This document shows, piece by piece, positions 1 to 5,983 of a DNA stretch of 5,983 bases. This DNA is from Spirochaetales bacterium (lineage in GTDB: Bacteria > Spirochaetota > Spirochaetia > DSM-27196 > SLAA01): contig SLBH01000343.1 of assembly GCA_007126415.1 (NCBI GenBank), positions 1 through 5,983 of the forward strand, in the 5' to 3' direction. Each line of letters begins with the position of its first letter. The first letter of the stretch is position 1. The notes under the pieces were generated by a model that saw nothing but the letters and a program-made list of their open reading frames with translations, was not told where the DNA came from and made no database searches. The position numbers were made by a program, and so were the translations under genes.

Positions 1-1392
1 AAGTGTGCGTTCAAGGACAACCTGTACAAGCCTAAGACCGTCAGCGATGTGAAGCTCTCGGTCAACATTCTTGATTCGGAGCTCATTAGCCCGATATTTC
101 AGTATCAGGCCACCGTTGAGTATCTGATCAAGGACCAGATTTCTCGTACCATCACCAACATGATCGAGCGCGAGGTGGAACGCTTCCAGGAAGAGCTCGT
201 TGATGAAGGCAAAGAAGAGCTCGGCGATTCCGAGTTGTTGTTCGAGAAGATGAAGCGCGTTCCGGAGTACACCGACGATGATACGGAAGACGAGAACTCC
301 AAACGCTACACCTTCCTGGCGAAGCACCTCATTGAGAAGATCGAAGGGCTCCGCGCCGAGATTCCGCCGGAGGAGTTTGATCCGCTTAATATTCGCGAGA
401 ACCTCAAGAAGTTCATCGATATGGAGAACATCCGTAACCGAGGCTTCAACACCGCGATCAACTCACTCACCTCAATTCTTGATACCAGCAAGATGGGGTA
501 CCAGTATATCGAGAACCTCAAAAACGCCCGTGAATTGATCATACGCGAGTATGAGGATGTGGATGCGTCGCATCTCCCCGATGAGCGGTACCAGATGCGC
601 TTGAAGTTCTACGACGAGGAGCAGCTCAATAAGGAGCGCGCCGCGTACGACCAGCAGATGGAAGCCTTCAAGAACGAGATCCAGCACCTCTGGGATGTAA
701 CCGAAGCGGTCTACACCCGCGGAAAGTCGGGCTTCAAGGTCAACGATTTTGACGATCTCGCGCGTCAGGTTCGCGGCACGCTTCGCAAGATGAAGGAAGA
801 AGCCAACGAGCCGCTGTACGATGAAATCGAGAAAACCTGGAACGAAATCAGTCGCATCAGGGCTGAGGAAACCGATATAGAGAAACTCAACCGCACGTAT
901 CTCTATGAGAAGGACCTCTACAAGAAGATGCTGCTGCGTACGCGCGAGCGCGTCGGGAAGATATTTGGATTCCAGAATCCGCACACCCGCGTGCTGCTCG
1001 ATGAGAGGTTGGATTTCCTCACGCGAGAGTTCGAGGCGTTCGACTACGCAATCAACCCGTATCACATTCAAGGCGGCTTGCTGCTGGACCTCGATATCAC
1101 CAGCATCAAGCGGAAGAAGTTCACCCTCAACGGTATGGCAAACGTTTTGAATGAGTTCCTGCACGGCGTTTCCAAAGGCTTCCAGGACGCAGCGTTTGCT
1201 TCCTTCAAGCGACGCCGGTCCACGGTGCGTGAAGACATCACGATGAGCTTCGGCGGCGGAGCCGGGCATACCGACGAGTCGCCGTTTGCGCACGCATCGG
1301 CCGGTTCAGAGGGCGCTGCGGATGCGGGAGTGAAAGGCAAGGCCAACGTTACCCCGTCGAGTCAAGCGAGCGAGGGTCTGCAAGAGCTATAA
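1..1392 (+). CDS. cfpA: Cytoplasmic filament protein A (CfpA)-like, C-terminal part; 5' end outside window
   Basis: CfpA is the subunit of the ribbon-like cytoplasmic filaments that run under the inner membrane of treponemes and are linked to cell division and chromosome segregation. The frame is open from base 1 to the TAA at 1390-1392, giving 463 visible residues. The Treponema protein is about 680 residues as I recall, so roughly the last two-thirds is here. A GTG at 49 could start a 447-residue protein, but it has no Shine-Dalgarno sequence and the open frame continues upstream, so I read it as an internal Val. The visible protein is rich in Glu, Lys, Arg and Leu, predicted mostly helical and partly coiled-coil, with no signal peptide or membrane segment. 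A basic segment (about residues 370-415) precedes a Gly/Ala/Ser-rich tail (about 416-463). The name rests on composition and on the order cfpA-unknown-ppdK remembered from T. pallidum, not on a diagnostic motif. Another spirochaetal coiled-coil protein is the alternative. Confidence 0.72.
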   Translation, partial: KCAFKDNLYKPKTVSDVKLSVNILDSELISPIFQYQATVEYLIKDQISRTITNMIEREVERFQEELVDEGKEELGDSELLFEKMKRVPEYTDDDTEDENSKRYTFLAKHLIEKIEGLRAEIPPEEFDPLNIRENLKKFIDMENIRNRGFNTAINSLTSILDTSKMGYQYIENLKNARELIIREYEDVDASHLPDERYQMRLKFYDEEQLNKERAAYDQQMEAFKNEIQHLWDVTEAVYTRGKSGFKVNDFDDLARQVRGTLRKMKEEANEPLYDEIEKTWNEISRIRAEETDIEKLNRTYLYEKDLYKKMLLRTRERVGKIFGFQNPHTRVLLDERLDFLTREFEAFDYAINPYHIQGGLLLDLDITSIKRKKFTLNGMANVLNEFLHGVSKGFQDAAFASFKRRRSTVREDITMSFGGGAGHTDESPFAHASAGSEGAADAGVKGKANVTPSSQASEGLQEL

Positions 1393-1394
1393 GG
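1391..1394 (+). promoter_or_regulatory. Weak ribosome binding site of the second gene
   Basis: AAGG lies five bases before the ATG at 1400 and overlaps the TAA of the preceding gene. It is a short match to the anti-Shine-Dalgarno sequence. With the 7-base gap between the genes, it suggests that translation of this gene is coupled to termination on the upstream gene. No in-frame ATG or GTG occurs in the next 20 or so codons, which supports 1400 as the start. Confidence 0.5.
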
Positions 1395-1399
1395 CGCTT

Positions 1400-2395
1400 A
1401 TGGACAATAATGCACTGAACGTATTAGGGCGTAGAGCAGGGTTTAACTCTGCTCTACGTCATTTCAAGCGTGTAAATCAGTTCGCGGACGAGGTCACTCG
1501 CGGGGTCAACCTCGCGGATGTACTCAATCAGGCGCTCGAGGACGGCGTTGTCGAGCGCTTCCAGGTGCCGCTCGCGCTGAACGCGCTTTTGGTCGAGAAG
1601 TTCGGCTACGCAACTCGAGCGTATAATCTGCGCAGATCGGTGGAGGACGTCGAGAAGATCGTGGAGCGAGTTTCGAACTGGAACGCTCTTCAGATCGTGA
1701 TCGCGTATCACCATCCGCAGGCGGGGCTGTTCACGATTAATCCTAAGGATTCGGCTTCATGGGAGCCGGCGCTGCCTCTCCTGAAAGACGAACTGATGGT
1801 GGTGTACGCCGGTGGCGTCGGGCCTGAGGTCGAGGCAAAAACGCTCGAGCAGGCCGCCGAGGATACAATCGCGCTCATTAACGGCCGCAATGTCAAAGAC
1901 AAAAAGGGCTACAGCACCGAAGGGCGTGGGCCCACGCGTTTGGCGCGACCCGCACCGCGACTCACGCCGGAGCCGGCGGCGGAAGCCGCCCCTGCGCATG
2001 CCGCGGAGGCCGGTACCGCGACCGCTACAGCTACCGCGCCGCCGGCGCCCGCGGTCGGAAAAAAGCGGCGCATCACACCACGCTATGCGGTTCTCGTCAC
2101 CAACGAGTTGTTTCACAACGGGAACGTCGAGGCGTGGAAAAAGATTATTGAAAGCTACAAAGCGAAGCATCCTGGCCTCGATGTACTGATCTGGTACGAG
2201 AACGAGCGTATTAATGACATCAACTCGCTGTTCAAGTGGGGAAAGGTCAAGCACGGTACGCCGATCATGGTGAGCGTCGTCGGTGACGAGATCAAGAACG
2301 TCGCTAAGCTGCAACGGTACCTGTACGAGGGGGCAAGTCCGCGTTTCGAGGTCTTCCTGCGAGGTGGCGTTGATCGAGTGCTCGATCTCTTCTAA
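1400..2395 (+). CDS. Conserved-context protein of unknown function, two domains with an Ala/Pro/Thr linker
   Basis: I do not recognise the family. The 331-residue product has no signal peptide or membrane helix, so it is probably cytoplasmic. Residues 1-165 look like a mostly helical region (about 15-95) followed by strand-forming stretches such as LQIVIAYHH (97-105) and ELMVVYAGG (131-139). Residues 177-224 form a low-complexity Ala/Pro/Thr/Glu linker ending in a basic KKRR (221-224). Residues 225-331 look like a compact alpha/beta domain: strands near YAVLVTN (229-235), DVLIWYE (261-267), IMVSVVGDE (289-297) and FEVFLRGG (316-323) alternate with helices. The gene starts 7 bases after the cfpA-like gene and ends 51 bases before ppdK, so it is probably co-transcribed. 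It sits where TP0747 lies in T. pallidum, as I recall that map. A role as a partner of the filament protein or of the PPDK-like enzyme is inference only. The coding call is firm; the function is unknown. Confidence 0.9.
   Translation: MDNNALNVLGRRAGFNSALRHFKRVNQFADEVTRGVNLADVLNQALEDGVVERFQVPLALNALLVEKFGYATRAYNLRRSVEDVEKIVERVSNWNALQIVIAYHHPQAGLFTINPKDSASWEPALPLLKDELMVVYAGGVGPEVEAKTLEQAAEDTIALINGRNVKDKKGYSTEGRGPTRLARPAPRLTPEPAAEAAPAHAAEAGTATATATAPPAPAVGKKRRITPRYAVLVTNELFHNGNVEAWKKIIESYKAKHPGLDVLIWYENERINDINSLFKWGKVKHGTPIMVSVVGDEIKNVAKLQRYLYEGASPRFEVFLRGGVDRVLDLF
1428..1460 (+). other. Strong RNA hairpin inside the start of the second gene
   Basis: Bases 1428-1442 pair with 1446-1460 around a three-base loop (TTA, 1443-1445). 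The stem has 15 pairs, of which 13 are Watson-Crick and two are G-T (1429/1459 and 1440/1448). The core CGTAGAGCAG / CTGCTCTACG (1430-1439 / 1449-1458) is a perfect 10-base inverted repeat. No T-run follows on either strand, so it is not a canonical intrinsic terminator. It begins 36 bases after the cfpA stop and 28 bases after the ATG at 1400, just outside a normal initiation footprint. Possible roles are 3' protection or processing of the cfpA transcript, partial attenuation of the downstream genes, or a protein-binding dyad. Confidence 0.65.
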
Positions 2396-2446
2396 CAGAT
2401 CCGAGCGCTCAACGCGAGCGGTAGCAACAGAAACGGAGAACCGAGT
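2396..2446 (+). promoter_or_regulatory. Intergenic spacer with ribosome binding site for ppdK
   Basis: The 51-base gap contains GGAG at 2435-2438, eight bases before the ATG at 2447, a good Shine-Dalgarno match that fixes the ppdK start. A small inverted repeat (CGCTC 2406-2410, GAGCG 2416-2420, five-base loop) lies earlier in the gap and has no T-run. I see no -10/-35 pair, which supports read-through from the upstream genes. Confidence 0.6.
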
Positions 2447-5080
2447 ATGAAGCAGTACTACTCTTTCAGCGCAACCGAGTACATAGAGCAGCCCGAGATC
2501 CTTGAGCATATCGGTAGTCGGGGGCGCAGAGTGATGGAGCTCGCGTCTTTGGGGGCTCCTATCTCGCCGGGGTTCATCGTGATGAACGACACCCTCGGCG
2601 AAATTGCCGAAGGCAGCGTGCATGTCGCCGAGGCGTTCCGCGAGCCGATAGCCAAGATGGAATCGGTGTTTGGGAAGAAGTTCAACGACCCTGAGAACCC
2701 GTTACTGATCAAGGTTGTCGAGAGCCCGATGCTGAATATGGTCAACATCTTCTCGACGATTCATAACATCGGTCTGTGCGAAACAACCGCCGATGGGTTC
2801 GGGCGGTACGTCGGCGAGGAGTTCGCGTATCAGGAGTACGGCAACGTTGTACAAAAGATCATCGAGCTCGAGCTCTTAACGGAAGGCTTAAAGGCCGATC
2901 GCAAGAAGAAGCTGGGGGCATTTCAGCAGAAGCTCAAGAAGCAGCGGACCAAGTCCGGCATTCTAAAGACCATCGAGCAGCATCGATCGCTGTTCCCGGA
3001 AAGCATCTACACCGATACCTACTCGCAGCTCGAGTACGTCATCAAGTTGTTTCAGAAGTTGTTCAGTGCTAACCCCACCAGTGTCGATTCGGCGTTGCTC
3101 GTTCAGACTATGGTGTTCGGCAACTTTGGAAAGAACAGCTGCTTCGGACAGTACACAACACACGATATCATCACCGGCGAGAACGTCGTACGTGGTGAGT
3201 ATTTCGACCGGGCGTTCGACGAGCGCGAAAAAGCCGGTAAACCGATCGAGAAGATCGGTAAAGATTACTTCAAAGAGCTCGAGCGAATCGGCAAGGAACT
3301 CGAGCGGCATTTCAAGGAAATTCGCCGAGTCAGATTCACGATTGAAAACGACAAACTATGGTTGATCGATCAACGGCCGGTGTCGGATAACTCCACCCAG
3401 GCCGAGATCAAGACCCTGCTTGACCTGCACCGCGATAAGGTCATAGGCGACGAGTATCTCATCGACGCGATCAAGCCCGGACGGCTTTCGGAGATCCTGC
3501 ACCCGGCGCTCGATCCTAACTCGGTCAAGCGCCTGACAAGTTTCACCGGAGGGATCGCCGGTGCGGTCGGCGCCGCGATCGGGAGGGTTTTCTTCTCGAC
3601 CGAGAGTCTGGTGAAGGCCTATCGCATCGCTGCGCAACGCGAGGAGGAGACGAACTTCATTCTTGCGATGCCTTCAACCTTTGCCGAGGACGTGAAAGCG
3701 ATCGAGATTGCGCAAGGCGTCTTGTCCTCTGAGGGTGGGTATGCCTCACACGCGCCGGTCGTGGCGCGAAGCCTCGGCAAGGTGGCAATGGTCTATCCCG
3801 GGATTCAGTTTCAGAAGAACTCGATGAAGATCGGGAACAAGACGATCAAAGAGGGTGAGTACATCACCCTGAACGTGCCGTATTACGACGAGCCGGTAGT
3901 GTATCTCGGCAAAGGCGGGCTTATGAAGCCCACGCCCGAGGGCAGCGGGTTGCTCGAGTTACTCGAGATCGTTCAGAGAAATATCGGTGAGTTCGACGTG
4001 CACGCAAACGCCGACCAGCCTAAGGACGCCGAGCTCGCGCTGATGTTTAAGGCCCGAGGCATCGGGCTGTGCCGCACCGAGCACATGTTCTTCAACGAGA
4101 AGCGCATCAACAAGTTTCGTGCGATGGTGGTTGCAGACAGCGTTGCGGAGCGCAAAAAGATCCTGAATGAGCTTCGCAAATGGCAGGTCGAGGATTTCTA
4201 CAGCCTGTTCAAAACCATGGAGGGCTATCCGGTAACGATTCGGCTGCTCGATGCACCGCTGCACGAGTTCCTTCCGCACACAGCCGAGAGCATGAACGAG
4301 TTTGTTTCGTTTCTTCGTAAATCCAAAAAGGGCATCACGAAGGCCGAGATACAGACGCGCTGTGACATGCTCAACGAGTTTAACCCGATGCTGGGGCACC
4401 GCGGGTGCCGTATCGCGATCTCGTATCCCGAGATCTACAACATGCAGGTGAACGCGATCTTCGAGGCGGCGTACAAACTCAAGAAGGAAGGCAAGCGCGT
4501 GGTGCCTGAGATCATGATACCGCTGGTGATGAGCTCAACCGAGATGAAGACGATCCGTAACGGTAAACGCATCGAGGGAAAGGCGATCGTCGGGATTCGC
4601 GACATCGAGGAAGAAGTCCGCAAGCAGTACGGTACCTCCCCGATTGAGTTCAAGGTCGGGACCATGGTTGAGCTGCCGGCCGCCGCGTTGCAGGCAGGAA
4701 AGATCGCACGGTACGCCGATTTCTTCAGTTTCGGCACCAACGACTTAACGCAAACAACCAACGGACTGTCGCGCGACGACTTCAATAACTTCTTCTCGGA
4801 CTACACCGAGTTCGACTTGCTCGAGGAGAACCCGTTTAAGGTCCTCGGTGAGCAGGTTAAGGAGTTGATTCAGATTGCGTCCGAGCGTGGACGGCTCACG
4901 CGGCCCGATATCACGCTTGGAGTGTGCGGAGAGCATGGGGCCGAACCCGCGAATATCCCGTTTGCGATGGATAACGGACTGAACTACGTTTCGTGTTCGC
5001 CGTACGGGATTCCGATCGCGAAGCTCGCGATTGCGCAGCTGCTGATCGCCAGAAAGAAAGGTGTAGAGCCGCAGAACTGA
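2447..5080 (+). CDS. ppdK: Pyruvate,phosphate dikinase-family protein with an atypical ATP-grasp domain
   Basis: PPDK reversibly converts pyruvate, ATP and Pi into PEP, AMP and PPi in the cytoplasm. At 877 residues it matches the usual bacterial length (about 875). Order: N-terminal ATP-grasp domain (about 1-315), swivelling phospho-His domain (about 365-490; catalytic H435 in GGYASHAPVVAR), C-terminal PEP/pyruvate TIM barrel (about 515-870). The barrel is textbook: R543 in GLCRTEHMFF, R599 in TIRLLD, GHRGCR at 650-655, E742 in GTMVE, N765-D766 in FFSFGTNDLTQ and acid/base C827 in GVCGEHG; these match C. symbiosum R561, R617, E745, N768-D769 and C831. The ATP-grasp domain is recognisable (VQTMVFGN 219-226, TGE 243-245, FTIE..KLWLI 297-307), but the expected ATP/metal contacts are replaced: R25, V91, R294, R296 and D308 stand for K22, R92, D321, E323 and Q335. 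Family membership is certain; dikinase activity is uncertain. The gene is probably last in an operon with the cfpA-like gene. Confidence 0.93.
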   Translation: MKQYYSFSATEYIEQPEILEHIGSRGRRVMELASLGAPISPGFIVMNDTLGEIAEGSVHVAEAFREPIAKMESVFGKKFNDPENPLLIKVVESPMLNMVNIFSTIHNIGLCETTADGFGRYVGEEFAYQEYGNVVQKIIELELLTEGLKADRKKKLGAFQQKLKKQRTKSGILKTIEQHRSLFPESIYTDTYSQLEYVIKLFQKLFSANPTSVDSALLVQTMVFGNFGKNSCFGQYTTHDIITGENVVRGEYFDRAFDEREKAGKPIEKIGKDYFKELERIGKELERHFKEIRRVRFTIENDKLWLIDQRPVSDNSTQAEIKTLLDLHRDKVIGDEYLIDAIKPGRLSEILHPALDPNSVKRLTSFTGGIAGAVGAAIGRVFFSTESLVKAYRIAAQREEETNFILAMPSTFAEDVKAIEIAQGVLSSEGGYASHAPVVARSLGKVAMVYPGIQFQKNSMKIGNKTIKEGEYITLNVPYYDEPVVYLGKGGLMKPTPEGSGLLELLEIVQRNIGEFDVHANADQPKDAELALMFKARGIGLCRTEHMFFNEKRINKFRAMVVADSVAERKKILNELRKWQVEDFYSLFKTMEGYPVTIRLLDAPLHEFLPHTAESMNEFVSFLRKSKKGITKAEIQTRCDMLNEFNPMLGHRGCRIAISYPEIYNMQVNAIFEAAYKLKKEGKRVVPEIMIPLVMSSTEMKTIRNGKRIEGKAIVGIRDIEEEVRKQYGTSPIEFKVGTMVELPAAALQAGKIARYADFFSFGTNDLTQTTNGLSRDDFNNFFSDYTEFDLLEENPFKVLGEQVKELIQIASERGRLTRPDITLGVCGEHGAEPANIPFAMDNGLNYVSCSPYGIPIAKLAIAQLLIARKKGVEPQN

Positions 5081-5087
5081 AAAACGC

Positions 5088-5110
5088 TTCGGGGCTTCTC
5101 AGGCCCCGGA
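5088..5110 (-). terminator. Probable intrinsic terminator of the minus-strand gene
   Basis: TTCGGGGC (5088-5095) pairs with GCCCCGGA (5103-5110) around a seven-base loop, giving eight pairs with one G-T. On the plus strand no T-run follows. Read on the minus strand, the stem is followed by GCG and then five Ts (the complement of A5080-A5084). It therefore best fits a terminator for the gene that stops at 5177, placed immediately after the ppdK stop codon. Confidence 0.6.
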
Positions 5111-5128
5111 CAGTTGTCCAAACCATAC

Positions 5129-5167
5129 AAGGGGTCGGGTGCCGTCGGGTGCTCGGCCCTTTTTTTT
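5129..5167 (+). terminator. Intrinsic terminator of the cfpA-ppdK operon
   Basis: A GC-rich imperfect hairpin closes with AAGGG (5129-5133) against CCCTT (5157-5161). An inner stem pairs 5136-5143 with 5148-5155 around a GTCG loop and includes some G-T pairs. A run of eight Ts (5160-5167) starts at the base of the stem, which is a classic rho-independent arrangement. It lies 49 bases after the ppdK stop and 10 bases before the convergent gene's stop codon. The inner stem is built from a tandem copy of GTCGGGTGC (5134-5142 and 5144-5152). Confidence 0.8.
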
Positions 5168-5176
5168 CGAGCCGGT

Positions 5177-5983
5177 TCATTCAGGCTGGAGGATGCCGGC
5201 GGAGTGTAGTTCAACGATTGAGCTGAGCAGCTGCAGCTTCACGATTGCCTCGGGTGACCAATCGCTCTGTTGGAACTGCGTGACTACGGTGAGCAGTTCC
5301 TGCTCGCTGCCGTGTGCGCACTCGGCTATGGAAGGGTTCCCGTTCCTCATCCCGAGACTCGTCGGGAACAGACTCCGTCCGATAATGTCGTCGAGCAACT
5401 CGCTACCGCGGCGATAGTGGCGGTACGCTTTGGTCTCGAATCCGCCGCTTGAAGGGGTGAAGAATTTGTCGATCTGCATACTCCGGAAGAAGGCGTGCGC
5501 GAAGCGTAGCGTTAGGGTAACTCGCTCGGACTCGTGGCGGTTCAGCTGCTCGTTTGGCGTAATCTGCTCGAGCTGCTCAAGAGCTTTCCGCACGCGGCGC
5601 AACGCGCCGCGATAGCGACTGCGCAGGTTGCCCTCGGCTCGCAGGTGCACGTTCTGCAGCCCGTACTGGTAGTATTGAAACACGCCGTCGAGTAAGATGT
5701 CGGTGGCGCGGGAAAACGCGCGCAAGAAGGCGGGGTTGAACGGCTCCTGGTAAGCGGCATAGAAACGCGGGTGATCTGAAGCCGCGCTCGTATTATCGCT
5801 CGAGCGTCGGGACGCGGTCCCGGCCGAGCGAGCCGAGGCGTTGCGGTCGGCGCCACCCCGGTTGCGGTAGCGCTCGGCGCGCTCCTTGAGCCCGTACTGC
5901 GTAGGGTGCTCGTCAAGGTACGACCGCACGGTTTCGTAGGCGCTGTTGAGCTGCGCCATCATGGTGTTGGACCACTCCGGCCG
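5177..5983 (-). CDS. Hypothetical protein, possible J-domain remnant at the visible N-terminal end; 5' end outside window
   Basis: The minus-strand frame is open from the right edge to a TGA at 5179-5177, giving 268 visible residues. An ATG at 5962 would give 261 residues, but the frame continues upstream (RPEWSNT) and the nearest GGAG is 12 bases away, so the true start is probably beyond the window. The visible beginning, WSNTMMAQLNSAYETVRSYL, resembles the last helices of a J-domain (compare the INEAYEVL pattern of DnaJ proteins). If so, the HPD motif would lie outside the window and the protein would be an Hsp70 co-chaperone or an adaptor. Counting from that ATG, residues 34-64 are an Arg/Ala/Ser-rich linker. 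Residues 66-260 look soluble and helical, with an Arg-rich stretch (113-126) and aromatic patches such as FQYYQY (95-100). I do not recognise that part. No signal peptide or membrane helix is visible. The gene converges on ppdK and has its own terminator, so it is a separate transcription unit. Confidence 0.8.
   Translation of the reverse strand, partial: RPEWSNTMMAQLNSAYETVRSYLDEHPTQYGLKERAERYRNRGGADRNASARSAGTASRRSSDNTSAASDHPRFYAAYQEPFNPAFLRAFSRATDILLDGVFQYYQYGLQNVHLRAEGNLRSRYRGALRRVRKALEQLEQITPNEQLNRHESERVTLTLRFAHAFFRSMQIDKFFTPSSGGFETKAYRHYRRGSELLDDIIGRSLFPTSLGMRNGNPSIAECAHGSEQELLTVVTQFQQSDWSPEAIVKLQLLSSIVELHSAGILQPE

Noticed and set aside
49..51. GTG as the start of the first gene
   Set aside because: The frame is open upstream to base 1 and no Shine-Dalgarno sequence precedes the GTG, so it is most likely an internal valine codon.
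472..1293. 273-codon open frame on the minus strand opposite the cfpA-like gene
   Set aside because: It is antisense to a clearly coding gene, its composition is Val/Leu-rich with no recognisable motif, and such mirror frames are common in GC-rich genes with strong codon bias.
1924..1937. Fourteen-base perfect palindrome GCGTGGGCCCACGC
   Set aside because: A 14-base palindrome is expected by chance with fair probability in about 6 kb, and it lies inside coding sequence at the start of a GC-rich linker.
1975..1990. GGCGGC/GCCGCC hairpin with GGAA loop in the linker-coding region
   Set aside because: It is only six pairs in very GC-rich Ala/Pro/Glu codons and is explained by composition.
1812..2189. 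125-codon plus-strand frame inside the second gene
   Set aside because: It is Arg/Pro/Ser-rich out-of-frame reading of the GC-rich linker; the overlapping frame has better start context and continuity.
1757..2623. 288-codon open frame on the minus strand across the second gene and the start of ppdK
   Set aside because: It is Arg/Val-rich shadow translation spanning the linker region and two real genes, with no family resemblance.
3914..3936. Imperfect hairpin near the phospho-His/barrel linker of ppdK
   Set aside because: The six-pair core with a bulged extension is within chance for coding sequence of this composition; its position at a domain boundary is suggestive but unsupported.
5593..5611. 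Eight-pair inverted repeat CGCGGCGC/GCGCCGCG with AAC loop in the minus-strand gene
   Set aside because: It falls in Arg-rich codons (GALRRVR) and is readily explained by CGC/GCG codon use.
1536..5800. Frequent CTCGAG hexamers (about a dozen by eye)
   Set aside because: Most are Leu-Glu codon pairs (CTC GAG) or other codon-bias effects, with no regular spacing or intergenic placement that would suggest a motif.

Overview
The window reads as a stretch of a moderately GC-rich spirochaete chromosome (order Spirochaetales; a Spirochaeta- or Treponema-like lineage). The main reason is gene content and order: the 3' two-thirds of what looks like cfpA (cytoplasmic filament protein A), then an unknown gene, then a pyruvate,phosphate dikinase-family gene (ppdK). 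As I remember it, Treponema pallidum has the same order (TP0748 cfpA, TP0747 hypothetical, TP0746 ppdK). This is recall, not a database search. There are no insertion sequences, tRNAs, rRNAs or CRISPR repeats, and coding density is high.

Layout. Bases 1-1392 (+) are the end of a charged, helix-rich filament-like protein, open at the left edge. Bases 1400-2395 (+) encode a 331-residue protein of unknown function: two folded-looking parts joined by an Ala/Pro/Thr linker. A strong hairpin (1428-1460) lies inside its first 20 codons. Bases 2447-5080 (+) encode an 877-residue PPDK-family protein. Gaps of 7 and 51 bases with no visible promoter suggest one operon. The operon ends at a hairpin plus eight-T terminator (5129-5167). 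On the other strand a convergent gene enters from the right edge and stops at 5177; its own likely terminator is the hairpin at 5088-5110. The visible N-terminal end of that protein resembles the last helices of a J-domain.

Most interesting point. The PPDK-like protein keeps the catalytic phospho-histidine and all the PEP/pyruvate-site residues I can map, but its N-terminal ATP-grasp domain has lost the residues that bind ATP and metal in characterised PPDKs. By ungapped local alignment from memory to the Clostridium symbiosum enzyme, K22 becomes R25, R92 becomes V91, D321 and E323 become R294 and R296, and Q335 becomes D308. The protein may therefore not be an ordinary ATP/AMP-Pi dikinase. 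Together with its linkage to a cytoskeletal filament gene and an unknown two-domain protein, this makes the operon a candidate for an undescribed PEP-linked phosphotransfer or filament-associated system. That last step is inference.
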